From positions 2,604,001-2,668,000 of the forward strand of contig NZ_BJHV01000001.1 in NCBI RefSeq assembly GCF_005405925.1: a stretch of DNA of 64,000 bases. The letters are read 5' to 3'. A program made the translations under genes and the position numbers. Of the stretch, positions 8,310 through 16,312 are shown piece after piece; positions within the stretch are counted from its first letter, which is position 1; each line of letters begins with the position of its first letter. Origin of the DNA: Streptomyces antimycoticus (GTDB lineage Bacteria; Actinomycetota; Actinomycetes; Streptomycetales; Streptomycetaceae). The notes under the pieces are model-generated. The model had not been told where the DNA came from, searched no databases, and worked only from the letters and a program-made list of their open reading frames with translations.

Positions 8310-9613
8310 CCGCCGCGCTGCGGGCCCGGCTCGGGGCGGCCGCGGGCGTCGCCATCCTCGGGCTGGTGCTGTGGCGGCTGGGCACCGGGGCCTTTGTGGA
8401 CGGTCTGCGTACCATCGACGGCCTCACCCTGCTGGCGGCGCTCGGCCTCGGCCTGCTCACCACGGTCTTCAGCGCATGGCGCTGGTGTCTGGTGGCGCGG
8501 GGGCTGCGGATCCGGCTGCCGCTGGGTCCGGCCGTCGCCGACTACTACCGCGCGCTGTTCCTCAACGCCGCGCTGCCCGGTGGGGTCCTCGGCGATGTGC
8601 ATCGGGCGGTGCGGCACGGGCGGGACGCGGGGGATGTCGGCCGGGGCGTACGCGCGGTGGTGCTGGAACGGGTCGCGGGCCAGGTGGTGCTGATCGCGGT
8701 GGGGGTGGCGATACTGCTGGCGCACCCCTCCCTGGCCCTGGAGCAGTTGGGCCGGCCGGCCGGCGGCCTCGGCGGCCGGACGGTGTGGGCGGCGGTGCTC
8801 GCGGGGTGCGTCGCACTGCTCGTGACCGTGGCCGTCCGGCGCCGCCGCACGGCGCCGGTGACCGCGCGGCGGCGGGGCGCGGTCCGCGGCGCGCTGGCCG
8901 AGGCGCGCCGCGGGCTGCTGGCCCGGGGAAGCTGGCCGGGGGTGGTGGTCTCCTCGGTCGTGGTGCTGGCCGGGCATCTGACGACGTTCGTCCTCGCCGC
9001 CCGGGCCGCGGGGTCAGACGCTCCGCTGACCGAGCTGCTGCCCCTGATGGTGCTCGCCCTGATCGCCATGGCGCTGCCGCTGAACGTCGGCGGCTGGGGC
9101 CCCCGCGAGGGCGTCACCGCCTGGGCCTTCGGCGCCGCGGGCCTCGGCGCGAGTCAGGGGCTGACCGTGGCCGTGGTCTACGGGGTGCTCACCTTCGCCG
9201 CGAGCCTCCCCGGTGTCGCGGTGCTGGCCGTCCAGTGGGGCGCCCGGCTGCGGGGCCGTCAGGTCGAGTTCGAAGAGGGTGTCCTCACCGAGGGTGGAGC
9301 GGCGGACGGGCGGGCGCAGCGCGTCCCGCATGACCGGCGTCCCGTCGAAGCGCAGCCCGGGGATGCCGTCGCCGAGCAGCACCGGGGCCACGGTGACATA
9401 GAGCCGGTGCAGCGCCCCCGCGTGCAGGAAGCGGGACACGGTGACGCCGCCGCCCTCGATGAGCACCCGGCCCAGTCCGCGCCGCGCGAGCGCCCGCACC
9501 AGCTGGTGGGGGGCAAAGGCGTCGGGCTCCGTGAGCGTCAGCAGCTCCACCCCGTCCGGTGGCGCCGGCCGGCGCTCGCCGGTGGCTCCCACCACCCACA
9601 GGGTCGGAGCTGA
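8306..9613 (+). CDS. Lysylphosphatidylglycerol synthase TM-region/flippase-like membrane protein, C-terminus uncertain
   Basis: Residues 1-315 form a polytopic membrane protein of the UPF0104/YbhN (aglycosyltransferase-lysyltransferase TM, flippase-like) family: seven to eight hydrophobic segments, the motif YYRALFLNAALPGGVLGDVH and NVGGWGPREGVTAWAF. Such proteins are thought to move lipid-linked intermediates across the membrane. Recognisable sequence ends near 9260, but the frame stays open to 9613, antisense to the reductase gene. The extra 115 residues (polar, His/Gln/Arg-rich) look like antisense reading and not a real domain. A one-base undercall of a G run near 9236-9256 would end the protein at 9333 instead. 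Start GTG overlaps the methyltransferase stop. Confidence 0.75.
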   Translation: MTAALRARLGAAAGVAILGLVLWRLGTGAFVDGLRTIDGLTLLAALGLGLLTTVFSAWRWCLVARGLRIRLPLGPAVADYYRALFLNAALPGGVLGDVHRAVRHGRDAGDVGRGVRAVVLERVAGQVVLIAVGVAILLAHPSLALEQLGRPAGGLGGRTVWAAVLAGCVALLVTVAVRRRRTAPVTARRRGAVRGALAEARRGLLARGSWPGVVVSSVVVLAGHLTTFVLAARAAGSDAPLTELLPLMVLALIAMALPLNVGGWGPREGVTAWAFGAAGLGASQGLTVAVVYGVLTFAASLPGVAVLAVQWGARLRGRQVEFEEGVLTEGGAADGRAQRVPHDRRPVEAQPGDAVAEQHRGHGDIEPVQRPRVQEAGHGDAAALDEHPAQSAPRERPHQLVGGKGVGLRERQQLHPVRWRRPALAGGSHHPQGRS

Positions 9614-10060
9614 GCCATCGGTGAACGCGCGTCGGTCGAGCGGCACCCGTCCGCGGGGATCGAGGACGACCCGTACCGGGTGGGTGCCCGCGCAGGCGCG
9701 GACGGTCAGCTGGGGGTCGTCCGCGACGGCGGTGCCGGCCCCGACGACCACCGCGTCGGCCAGGGCGCGCAGCCGGTGGAGATGGCGGCGGTCCTCCTCG
9801 CCGGTGACATAGTCGGCGTCGCCGGTGCGGGTGGCGATGAATCCGTCCAGGCTCTGACCGAGCTGAGCGATCGTCAGCCGCGGCCCGGCCAGGCACAGCG
9901 GGAGATAGCGGTCGACCAGGAGCCGGGCCTCCGGCGAGGCGGGCTCACTCCACCGCCGTCTGCCGTCCGGGCCCCGGACCAGACCGGCGTCCCCGGCATC
10001 CGCCTCGCTCCGGACGGAGCACAGCCGCTCCCAGGCCTCTTCCGTCTCCAGAAAGGTCAT
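9014..10060 (-). CDS. RibD C-terminal domain-type pyrimidine reductase, C-terminus uncertain
   Basis: Residues about 55-270 match the reductase domain of RibD/archaeal ArfC: LTIAQLGQSLDGFIATRTGD, GAGTAVADDPQLTVR, VRVVLDPRGRVPLDRRAFTD and VLIEGGGVTVSRFLHAGALH. These NADPH-dependent enzymes reduce the ribosylamino side chain of a diaminopyrimidinone phosphate. No deaminase domain is present. The family-like part ends at LFELDL near 9257, yet the frame stays open to 9014 through the antisense strand of the membrane-protein gene, giving about 80 unlikely residues. Start ATG at 10060 follows AGGAGG closely; a GTG three bases earlier is possible. It directly follows the creatininase-fold gene with overlapping stop. 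Confidence 0.8.
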   Translation of the reverse strand: MTFLETEEAWERLCSVRSEADAGDAGLVRGPDGRRRWSEPASPEARLLVDRYLPLCLAGPRLTIAQLGQSLDGFIATRTGDADYVTGEEDRRHLHRLRALADAVVVGAGTAVADDPQLTVRACAGTHPVRVVLDPRGRVPLDRRAFTDGSAPTLWVVGATGERRPAPPDGVELLTLTEPDAFAPHQLVRALARRGLGRVLIEGGGVTVSRFLHAGALHRLYVTVAPVLLGDGIPGLRFDGTPVMRDALRPPVRRSTLGEDTLFELDLTAPQPGAPLDGQHRDTGEARGEGEHPVDHGHGQPLTRAEARGAEGPGGDALAGAPAADVQRQRHGDQGEHHQGQQLGQRSV

Positions 10061-10809
10061 CACGCCTCCTTCTCGGCACCGACCAGGGAAAGATACTCGG
10101 CGAAGGAATCGACAAGCCCGGCCAGCACTTCCTTTCCCTTATCCGCGGACGCCCTGGACGGCCGGCCGATGACGCCGGACTCCGTATAGGCGGACATACC
10201 GAGGGTGAGCAGATGTTTCCGATCGTCGGATATCCAGTCGGAGGTTTCATGACCGGGCCGGACGAGTTCTGGATGGGCATGCAGGAGTATGGATGTCTCC
10301 AGTTCCCCCGCATGCATATCGCTGTTGGACGGGGTGCGTACTCCGGCGCGGGTCCTGGCGGCACCCCAGTCCGCCGATCCGGGGAATAGCGCCATACCGA
10401 AGTCACCCCTGGCGGATTCCTGAACGATGTTGCGCAGTACGTAATTTCCGCCGTGTCCGTTCACCAGAATCAGACCGCGTATACCCGAGCGCCGGAGCGA
10501 GTCCGCGATATCGCGGACCACGGCGTAGAGGGTGGCCGCGGACAGGGATATCGTGCCTGGCCAGGCGGCATGTTCATGGGAGCAGGAGATCGTCACCGGG
10601 GGCAGGTGAAGCACCGGATAGACGGCCGCGATCTCGCCTGCGATCGTGCCGGCGATGACCGTGTCGGTCGCCAGTGGGAGAAATGCGCCGTGTTGTTCGA
10701 AGCTGCCTACGGGAAGCACGGCGACTTCGGCCCGGTCGGCCCGCACTTCCTCCGTCGTCTGTGTCGGCAACACCATGCCGACCTGCGGGCGCGTTCCCGA
10801 ACCGCTCAT
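10060..10809 (-). CDS. Creatininase-fold amidohydrolase, ArfB-like FAPy deformylase candidate
   Basis: Predicted 249-residue creatininase-family metallohydrolase. Metal-site motifs are intact: LPVGSFEQHGAFLPLATDT, then VNGHGGN (about 117-123) and DMHAGELETS (about 165). The family includes creatininase, MftE and the archaeal ArfB enzyme, which removes the formyl group from FAPy in riboflavin/F420 synthesis. Its position between a FAPy-type GTP cyclohydrolase II (divergent, 97 bp away) and an ArfC-like reductase makes the deformylase assignment attractive, but that rests on context. ATG at 10809 has AGGAAAGG upstream. Confidence 0.82.
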   Translation of the reverse strand: MSGSGTRPQVGMVLPTQTTEEVRADRAEVAVLPVGSFEQHGAFLPLATDTVIAGTIAGEIAAVYPVLHLPPVTISCSHEHAAWPGTISLSAATLYAVVRDIADSLRRSGIRGLILVNGHGGNYVLRNIVQESARGDFGMALFPGSADWGAARTRAGVRTPSNSDMHAGELETSILLHAHPELVRPGHETSDWISDDRKHLLTLGMSAYTESGVIGRPSRASADKGKEVLAGLVDSFAEYLSLVGAEKEA

Positions 10810-10906
10810 ATCTCGTGGACCTTTCCTGTGTCGGCCGGACAGCTTGTTGCCCCGGCTTTGTCATTCTCCTGTACAAGGGCGGTGGTTTTCCAGATAAGAT
10901 CGGGAC

Positions 10907-11563
10907 ATGACAGAAAGTGATGGCGTGTTCGATGTCGACGCCCGCCCCTCGGGTGTCGAACGAGTGGTGAATGTCCGGCTGTCCACGAAGCATGGCGACT
11001 TTCTCGCGATCGGCTATCGGGACCTCGTTCGCGGTGATGAACAAATGGCGCTGGTATACGGCGATGTCACCGGCGAGGAAGCGCTTACCCGCCTGCATTC
11101 GGAGTGCCTCACCGGAGACGCGTTCGGCTCCCGTCACTGCGAGTGCGGCGACCAGCTCTCCGCGGCGCTGAAGGCGATCGTGGCCGAAGGCCGGGGCATT
11201 CTCGTCTATCTGAGGGGTCATGAGGGACGCGGGATCGGGCTGCTCGCCAAGCTCCAGGCGATGAAGCTCCAGGCGGAGGGGCTCGACACCGTCGAGGCCA
11301 ACCTCGCCCTCGGCCTGCCGGCGGACGCCCGGGACTACAAGGTGGCGGCGGATGTCCTGCACGACCTCGAGGTGCGCTCCGTGCGGCTGCTGTCCAACAA
11401 CCCCCAGAAGCGGGACGCGCTGCTGCGGCACGGCGTCAGGGTCAGCGAGCAAGTGCCGCTGCTGATGACTCCGCACAAGGAGAACCTCCCGTATCTGCTC
11501 ACCAAGCGGGATCGCATGGACCACTATCTGCCCCATCTGGAAGCCGTGATCCAGCGCACCTGA
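10907..11563 (+). CDS. GTP cyclohydrolase II variant, predicted FAPy-forming
   Basis: Predicted 218-residue GTP cyclohydrolase II without the RibB domain. The zinc ligands C67, C78 and C80 lie in HSECLTGDAFGSRHCECG, and GHEGRGIGLL and LLSNNPQKR are conserved. The residue matching E. coli Tyr105 is Met119 (in LLAKLQAMKLQAEG). In S. coelicolor a paralogue with this Tyr-to-Met change opens the imidazole ring but keeps the formyl group, making FAPy; known from published work on the three paralogues. The gene therefore probably does not serve normal riboflavin synthesis. Divergent from the creatininase-fold gene over 97 bp, which suggests joint control. Confidence 0.9.
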   Translation: MTESDGVFDVDARPSGVERVVNVRLSTKHGDFLAIGYRDLVRGDEQMALVYGDVTGEEALTRLHSECLTGDAFGSRHCECGDQLSAALKAIVAEGRGILVYLRGHEGRGIGLLAKLQAMKLQAEGLDTVEANLALGLPADARDYKVAADVLHDLEVRSVRLLSNNPQKRDALLRHGVRVSEQVPLLMTPHKENLPYLLTKRDRMDHYLPHLEAVIQRT

Positions 11564-11732
11564 AGAAGACCCTGACCCGGGGGCCGCGGCCCCGTCCACC
11601 GGCGTCGGCCGGGCGCGAGCCGCGGCCCGCTATCGGTGTGGCCATACCGCCGAACGGGCGGTCAGTGCCCATATGTCCGAGAATGGGGGTACCGCGTGAC
11701 GTTCCGACGGACGACGATCAAGGGTAGGGACC

Positions 11733-12239
11733 ATGGACCTGGAGATCGAGCTCCGGGTGGACGGGACCGAGCACCGCCTCACCGTCGACACCCGTACGAC
11801 GCTGCTGGACGCCCTGCGCGAGCAGCTGGGGAACACCAGCCCCAAAAAGGGCTGCGACCACGGACAGTGCGGCGCCTGCACCCTGCTGCTCGACGGCCGC
11901 CGGATCCTCGGCTGCCTCGCGCTGGCCGTCGCCCACCAGGGCGCGGACATCGTCACGGCGGCGGGGCTCACCAACGGTGAGCTGCATCCGCTCCAGCAGT
12001 CCTTCATCGCCCATGACGCCTTCCAGTGCGGCTACTGCACACCCGGCCAGATCGTCTCGGCGGCCGGCATGCTGCAGGAGGCCGGGGAGGGCTGGCCGAG
12101 TGCCGCGAGCAAGGATCTGGGCGCCACCGATGTGGTGCTCGACGACGAGGAGATCGCCGAGCGGATGAGCGGCAACCTGTGCCGCTGCGCCGCGTACGCG
12201 AACATCGTCCCGGCGATCGCGGAGGTGGCGCACCGATGA
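11733..12239 (+). CDS. paoA: Aldehyde/xanthine oxidoreductase 2Fe-2S subunit
   Basis: Predicted 168-residue small subunit of a xanthine-oxidase-family molybdoenzyme. The plant-ferredoxin-like cluster is C-x4-C-x2-C in KGCDHGQCGACTLLLDGR, with the later Cys in ILGCLAL. The second all-helical 2Fe-2S domain has FQCGYCTPGQ and GNLCRCAAY. No twin-arginine leader is visible, unlike the periplasmic E. coli PaoA, so the enzyme is probably cytoplasmic. First gene of a three-subunit operon; its stop overlaps the next start (ATGA). Function: passes electrons from the Mo centre to FAD. Confidence 0.93.
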   Translation: MDLEIELRVDGTEHRLTVDTRTTLLDALREQLGNTSPKKGCDHGQCGACTLLLDGRRILGCLALAVAHQGADIVTAAGLTNGELHPLQQSFIAHDAFQCGYCTPGQIVSAAGMLQEAGEGWPSAASKDLGATDVVLDDEEIAERMSGNLCRCAAYANIVPAIAEVAHR

Positions 12240-13225
12240 GGCCCTTTCGCTACGAGCGCGCCGATGAGGTGTCGGCGGCCGTCACCACCCTGGTCGAGGA
12301 GCCCGAGGCGGCCTATCTGGCCGGCGGGACCAATCTGGTCGATCTGATGCGGCTGGAGGTGGCGACCCCGGAGCTGCTGATCGACGTCCGGCGGCTCACC
12401 TCCGACCGGATCGAGGAGCTGCCCGACGGCGGGCTGCGGATCGGCGCGGCCGTGCCCAACAGCGATCTGGCCGCCGACTCCCGGGTCCGGCGGCGCTATC
12501 CGGTGCTCTCCCAGGCGCTGCTCTCGGGCGCCTCGGGCCAGCTGCGCAACCTCGCCACCACCGGCGGGAATCTGCTGCAGCGCACCCGCTGCCCGTACTT
12601 CCAGAACGTCACCACCGCCTGCAACAAGCGCACACCGGGCGCGGGCTGTTCGGCCATGGAGGGCTATCAGCGCGATATGGCGATCCTGGGCGCCTCCCCC
12701 ACCTGCGTGGCCACCCACCCCTCGGACATGGCCGTCGCGCTGGCCGCGCTGGACGCGGTCGTGACGGTGGCCGGCCCGGCGTCCGAGCGGCGGATCCCGC
12801 TGACCGACCTGCACCGGCTGCCGGAGGCCAACCCCGAGCGGGACACCGTCCTGGAGCGCGGTGAGCTGATCACCGGGGTGGAGCTGCCGCCCCCGCACGC
12901 CGCGCTCCGCTCGCGCTACCGCAAGGTTCGCGACCGCGCCTCGTACGCCTTCGCGCTGGTCTCGGTCGCCGCCGCGCTGGAGGTCACCGACGGGGCGGTA
13001 CGGGACGCGCGCATCGCGCTGGGCGGGGTGGCGCACAAGCCCTGGCGGGCCATCACGGCCGAGGCGGTGCTGCGCGGCGCGCCCGCGACCCGGGAGAGCT
13101 TCGTGGACGCGGCGGCGGCCGAGCTGTCCGCGGCGCGGCCGCTGCCGGGCAACGCCTTCAAGGTTCCGCTCGCCCGCAACACGATGGTCGCCACCCTGCT
13201 GGAGCTGCTGGAGGAGGCGCGATGA
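12236..13225 (+). CDS. paoB: Aldehyde/xanthine oxidoreductase FAD subunit with 4Fe-4S motif
   Basis: Predicted 329-residue FAD-binding medium subunit. The FAD pyrophosphate motif AYLAGGTNLVDLMRLEV (near residue 35) and GQLRNLATTGGNLLQRTRC are present. After that an insert with four Cys (C-x7-9 spacing: RCPYFQNVTTACNK, then GAGCSAMEG, and SPTCVATH) matches the extra [4Fe-4S] cluster described in E. coli PaoB. The C-terminal CO-dehydrogenase flavoprotein domain follows. This Cys set is the main reason to prefer a PaoABC-type aldehyde oxidoreductase over a purine dehydrogenase. Overlaps both neighbours by ATGA. Confidence 0.92.
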   Translation: MRPFRYERADEVSAAVTTLVEEPEAAYLAGGTNLVDLMRLEVATPELLIDVRRLTSDRIEELPDGGLRIGAAVPNSDLAADSRVRRRYPVLSQALLSGASGQLRNLATTGGNLLQRTRCPYFQNVTTACNKRTPGAGCSAMEGYQRDMAILGASPTCVATHPSDMAVALAALDAVVTVAGPASERRIPLTDLHRLPEANPERDTVLERGELITGVELPPPHAALRSRYRKVRDRASYAFALVSVAAALEVTDGAVRDARIALGGVAHKPWRAITAEAVLRGAPATRESFVDAAAAELSAARPLPGNAFKVPLARNTMVATLLELLEEAR

Positions 13226-15351
13226 GCCACGTCACAGCCCGCCCCCACGCCATCGGCATCCCGATGGACCGCATCGACGGCGCGCAGAAGGTCACCGGCA
13301 CCGCCACCTACGCCTATGAATGGCCCCTCGACCAGCCCGTCTATCTGTATCCGCTGCAGTCCACGATCGCCTCCGGGCGGGTCACCGGGGTGGACAGCGC
13401 GCTCGCGGAGGCGGAGCCGGGAGTGCTGGCCGTGCTCAGCCATCTCAACGCCCCCACGCTGACCCGGCCCGACGATCCGGAGCTCGCGGTCCTGCAGTCC
13501 GACGAGGTCGCCTGGCGCGGCCAGTTCATCGGGGCGATCGTCGCCGAGTCCCTGGAGACCGCGCGCCGCGCGGCGGGGCTCGTCCGCGTCGACTACGAGA
13601 GCCGGCCCCCCGATGTGGTGCTGCGCGCCGACCGCGACGACCTCTACTCCCCGGTGCACGCCGCCACCTTCGGCACCGGCGGCGGAGAGCTGCAGGACGG
13701 CTCGCCGGCCGACAGTGTGCTGGGGGACGTCGATACGGCTCTGGCGGCGTCGCCGACCATGGTGGACACCACGTACTCCACGCCGATGTACCACAACAAC
13801 CCGATGGAGCCGCACACCGCCGTGGTCACCTGGCTGAACGGCGAGCTGCTGGTGCGCTGCTCCACCCAGGGCGTCTCCCTGAGCCAGGCCCTGATCTCCG
13901 GGGTGCTGGGGCTGGAGCCGGGACGGGTGCGGGTGGTCTCCCCGCATGTGGGGGCGCGTTCGGCTCGAAGGTCTACCCCCACGCGTATGCCGTCCTCGCC
14001 GCGATGGCCGCCCGGATCGTGCGGAGGCCGGTCAAGTTCACCCTCACCCGGCAGCAGATGTTCGCCCTGGTCGGCTACCGTCCGGCGTCGATCCAGCGGA
14101 TCCGGCTGGGCGCCGGACGGGACGGCAGGCTCACCGCGCTGGCCCACGATGTGATCGAGCAGACCGCCAAGGCCAAGGGGTATGCGGAACAGGTGGGCGT
14201 CTGCTCCCGGATGATGTACGCGGCGCCGCACCGGCGCACCACCCACCGGCTGGCCCCGCTGGATGTCCCGGTTCCGACGATCATGCGGGCGCCGGGCGAG
14301 GCGCAGGGGATGTACGCGCTGGAGTCGGCCATGGACGAGATGGCGATCGCCTGCGGTCTTGACCCGGTGGAGTTCCGGATCCGCAATGAGCCGGAGGTGG
14401 CCCCGGAGTCCGGACTGCCGTTCTCCAGCCGCCATCTGACCGACTGTCTGCGCGAGGGCGCCCGCCGGGCCGGATGGGAGCACCGCGACCCGACCCCCGG
14501 GCGCGCCGCGAGGGGCGCTGGCTGGTGGGCACCGGCGTGGCCGTCTCGACGTATCCCTCCCCCCGCTTCCCCGGCAACGCGGCCACCATCCGGATCGGCC
14601 CGGACGGCCGCTACACGGTGCGGATCGCCGCCGCCGACATGGGCACCGGCACCTGGACGGCGCTCACCCAGATCGCCGCGGACGCGCTGAGCGTCCCGGT
14701 CGGGCAGGTGGAGATGCGGATCGGGGACACGGCGCTGCCGGCCGCGTCGGTCGCCGGGTTCTCGGCCGGGATCAACAGCTGGGGCACCGCGATCTGGGAG
14801 GCGGCGGACCAGTTGCGGGCCCGGCTGCGGTCCGAACACGGCGGTATCGCGCCGCCGGAGGGGCTGGAGGTCACCGCGGAGATGCCCGGCGGCAACCCGG
14901 ACGCCGAGCGCTATGCGATGCACAGCTTCGGCGCCCAGTTCGCCGAGGTGCGGGTCGACGAGGACACCGGTGAGCTGCGGGTGACGCGGCTGCTGGGGAT
15001 GTTCGACGTGGGCCGGGTCATCAACCCCAAGACGGCCCGCTCCCAGCTCATCGGCGGGATGACCCAGGGGATGTCGATGGCGCTGTACGAACACAGTGTG
15101 CTCGACCCGCGGTTCGGCCATGTGGTCAACCACGACTTCGCCCAGTACCACATCGCCTCCCACGCCGATGTCCACGCGGTCGAGGCCCACTGGCTGGACG
15201 AGCCCGATCCGTACACCAACCCCATGGGGCCAAGGGCCTCGGCGAGGTGGGCATCGTGGGCACCGCCGCGGCCATCGGCAACGCCGTGCACCACGCCACC
15301 GGTGTCCGGGTCCGCGAACTGCCCATCACCCTCGACAAGCTGGTGTCCTAG
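13222..15351 (+). CDS. paoC: Aldehyde/xanthine oxidoreductase molybdenum subunit, three apparent frameshifts
   Basis: Large Mo-cofactor subunit of about 710 residues, readable only by joining four segments. Homology runs MSHVTARPHAIGIPMDRIDG up to VVSPHVG (shift at the 13950-13954 G run), then GAFGSKVYPHAYAVLAAMAA to DPTPG (shift at 14494-14501), then ARREGRWLVGTGVAVSTYPS to NPMG (shift at 15226-15229), then AKGLGEVGIVGTAAAIGNAV to the TAG. Each break is repaired by restoring one G. The terminal GLGEVG holds the catalytic Glu conserved in the family. Three independent one-base losses, all in homopolymers and with otherwise intact protein sequence, suggest undercalls and not decay. Confidence 0.85.
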
Positions 15352-15353
15352 CC

Positions 15354-16268
15354 ATGGCCCCGGCACCGATCCTGGTGACCGGCGCCGCGGGGAGCGTCGG
15401 AGGCATCGGCCGCACCGTGGTGGAGGAGCTGCGCCGACGCGATCTGCCGGTACGGGCCATGGTCCACCGGGAGGACGAGCGGGCCGACGCCCTGCGGACG
15501 ACGGGCGCGGAGGTGGTGGCGGGCGATCTGACCCGCGCCCCGGATGTGGTCCGGGCGCTGGACGGCTGCGGACGGATGTACTTCGGCATGAGCGTGTCGC
15601 CGGGGTATCTGGAGGCCACGGTGACGACGGCGGCGGTCGCGCGCGCATACGCGCGGCTGGAAGTGCTGGTCAACATGTCGCAGATGACGGTCTCCCAGAT
15701 GGACTTCACCAGCACCGCGGAGTCCGATCAGCACCGGCTGCAGTGGCTGGGCGAACAGGCCCTCGACTGGTCCGGGCTGCCCGTCACCCACCTCAGGCCC
15801 ACCGTCTTCATGGAGAATCCGCTCTTCTCGGTCTTCGTCTACTCCTCCATCGCACAGGAGGGCACGATCCGGCTGCCGTTCGGCACCGGGCGCACCTCCC
15901 CGGTCGCGGCCGGGGACGTCGCCGCGGTGGTGACGGAGATCCTGGTGGACCCCACCTCGCACATCGGCAAGACCTACCATCTGACCGGCCCGGCCTCCGT
16001 CGGCATGACCACCATGGCCGCGGAGTTCGCCGACGCGCTCGGCCGGCCGATCAGCTATGTCGACGTCTCCTACGAAGCCTGGGTCAACCACGATCTGCGG
16101 GCCCTGGGCCTGCCCGACCACGTCTTCCAGCATCTGGCGACCATGGCCCGGCTGCACGCGGAGAACCGCTACGATCGCCGGACCGACGACATCGAGACGA
16201 TCACGGGGAGGCCCGCGACCGGGGTGCGGGAATTCGTCGGCACCCATCCCGAGATGTTCACGGCCTGA
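15354..16268 (+). CDS. NmrA/atypical SDR NAD(P)-binding protein
   Basis: Predicted 304-residue atypical SDR. N-terminal ILVTGAAGSVGGIGRTVVEE is a dinucleotide-binding loop, followed by RAMVHREDERADALRTTGAE typical of NmrA-like/QOR2-like proteins. HLRPTVFMENPLFSVFVYSS and VAAGDVAAVVTEILVDPT are family hallmarks. The catalytic Tyr-x3-Lys of true SDRs is absent, so it may sense NAD(P) state or reduce a quinone or aldehyde. It starts two bases after the molybdoenzyme stop, so it belongs to that operon and may share its substrate. Confidence 0.85.
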   Translation: MAPAPILVTGAAGSVGGIGRTVVEELRRRDLPVRAMVHREDERADALRTTGAEVVAGDLTRAPDVVRALDGCGRMYFGMSVSPGYLEATVTTAAVARAYARLEVLVNMSQMTVSQMDFTSTAESDQHRLQWLGEQALDWSGLPVTHLRPTVFMENPLFSVFVYSSIAQEGTIRLPFGTGRTSPVAAGDVAAVVTEILVDPTSHIGKTYHLTGPASVGMTTMAAEFADALGRPISYVDVSYEAWVNHDLRALGLPDHVFQHLATMARLHAENRYDRRTDDIETITGRPATGVREFVGTHPEMFTA

Positions 16269-16312
16269 GAGCGGATGGGACGAGAGGGTACGCACGTAGG
16301 AACGGAATCGCG

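Noticed and set aside
10907..11563. Ordinary riboflavin RibA
   Set aside because: Met119 replaces the Tyr of standard RibA and no ribB, ribE or ribH is near; context fits the FAPy-forming paralogue.
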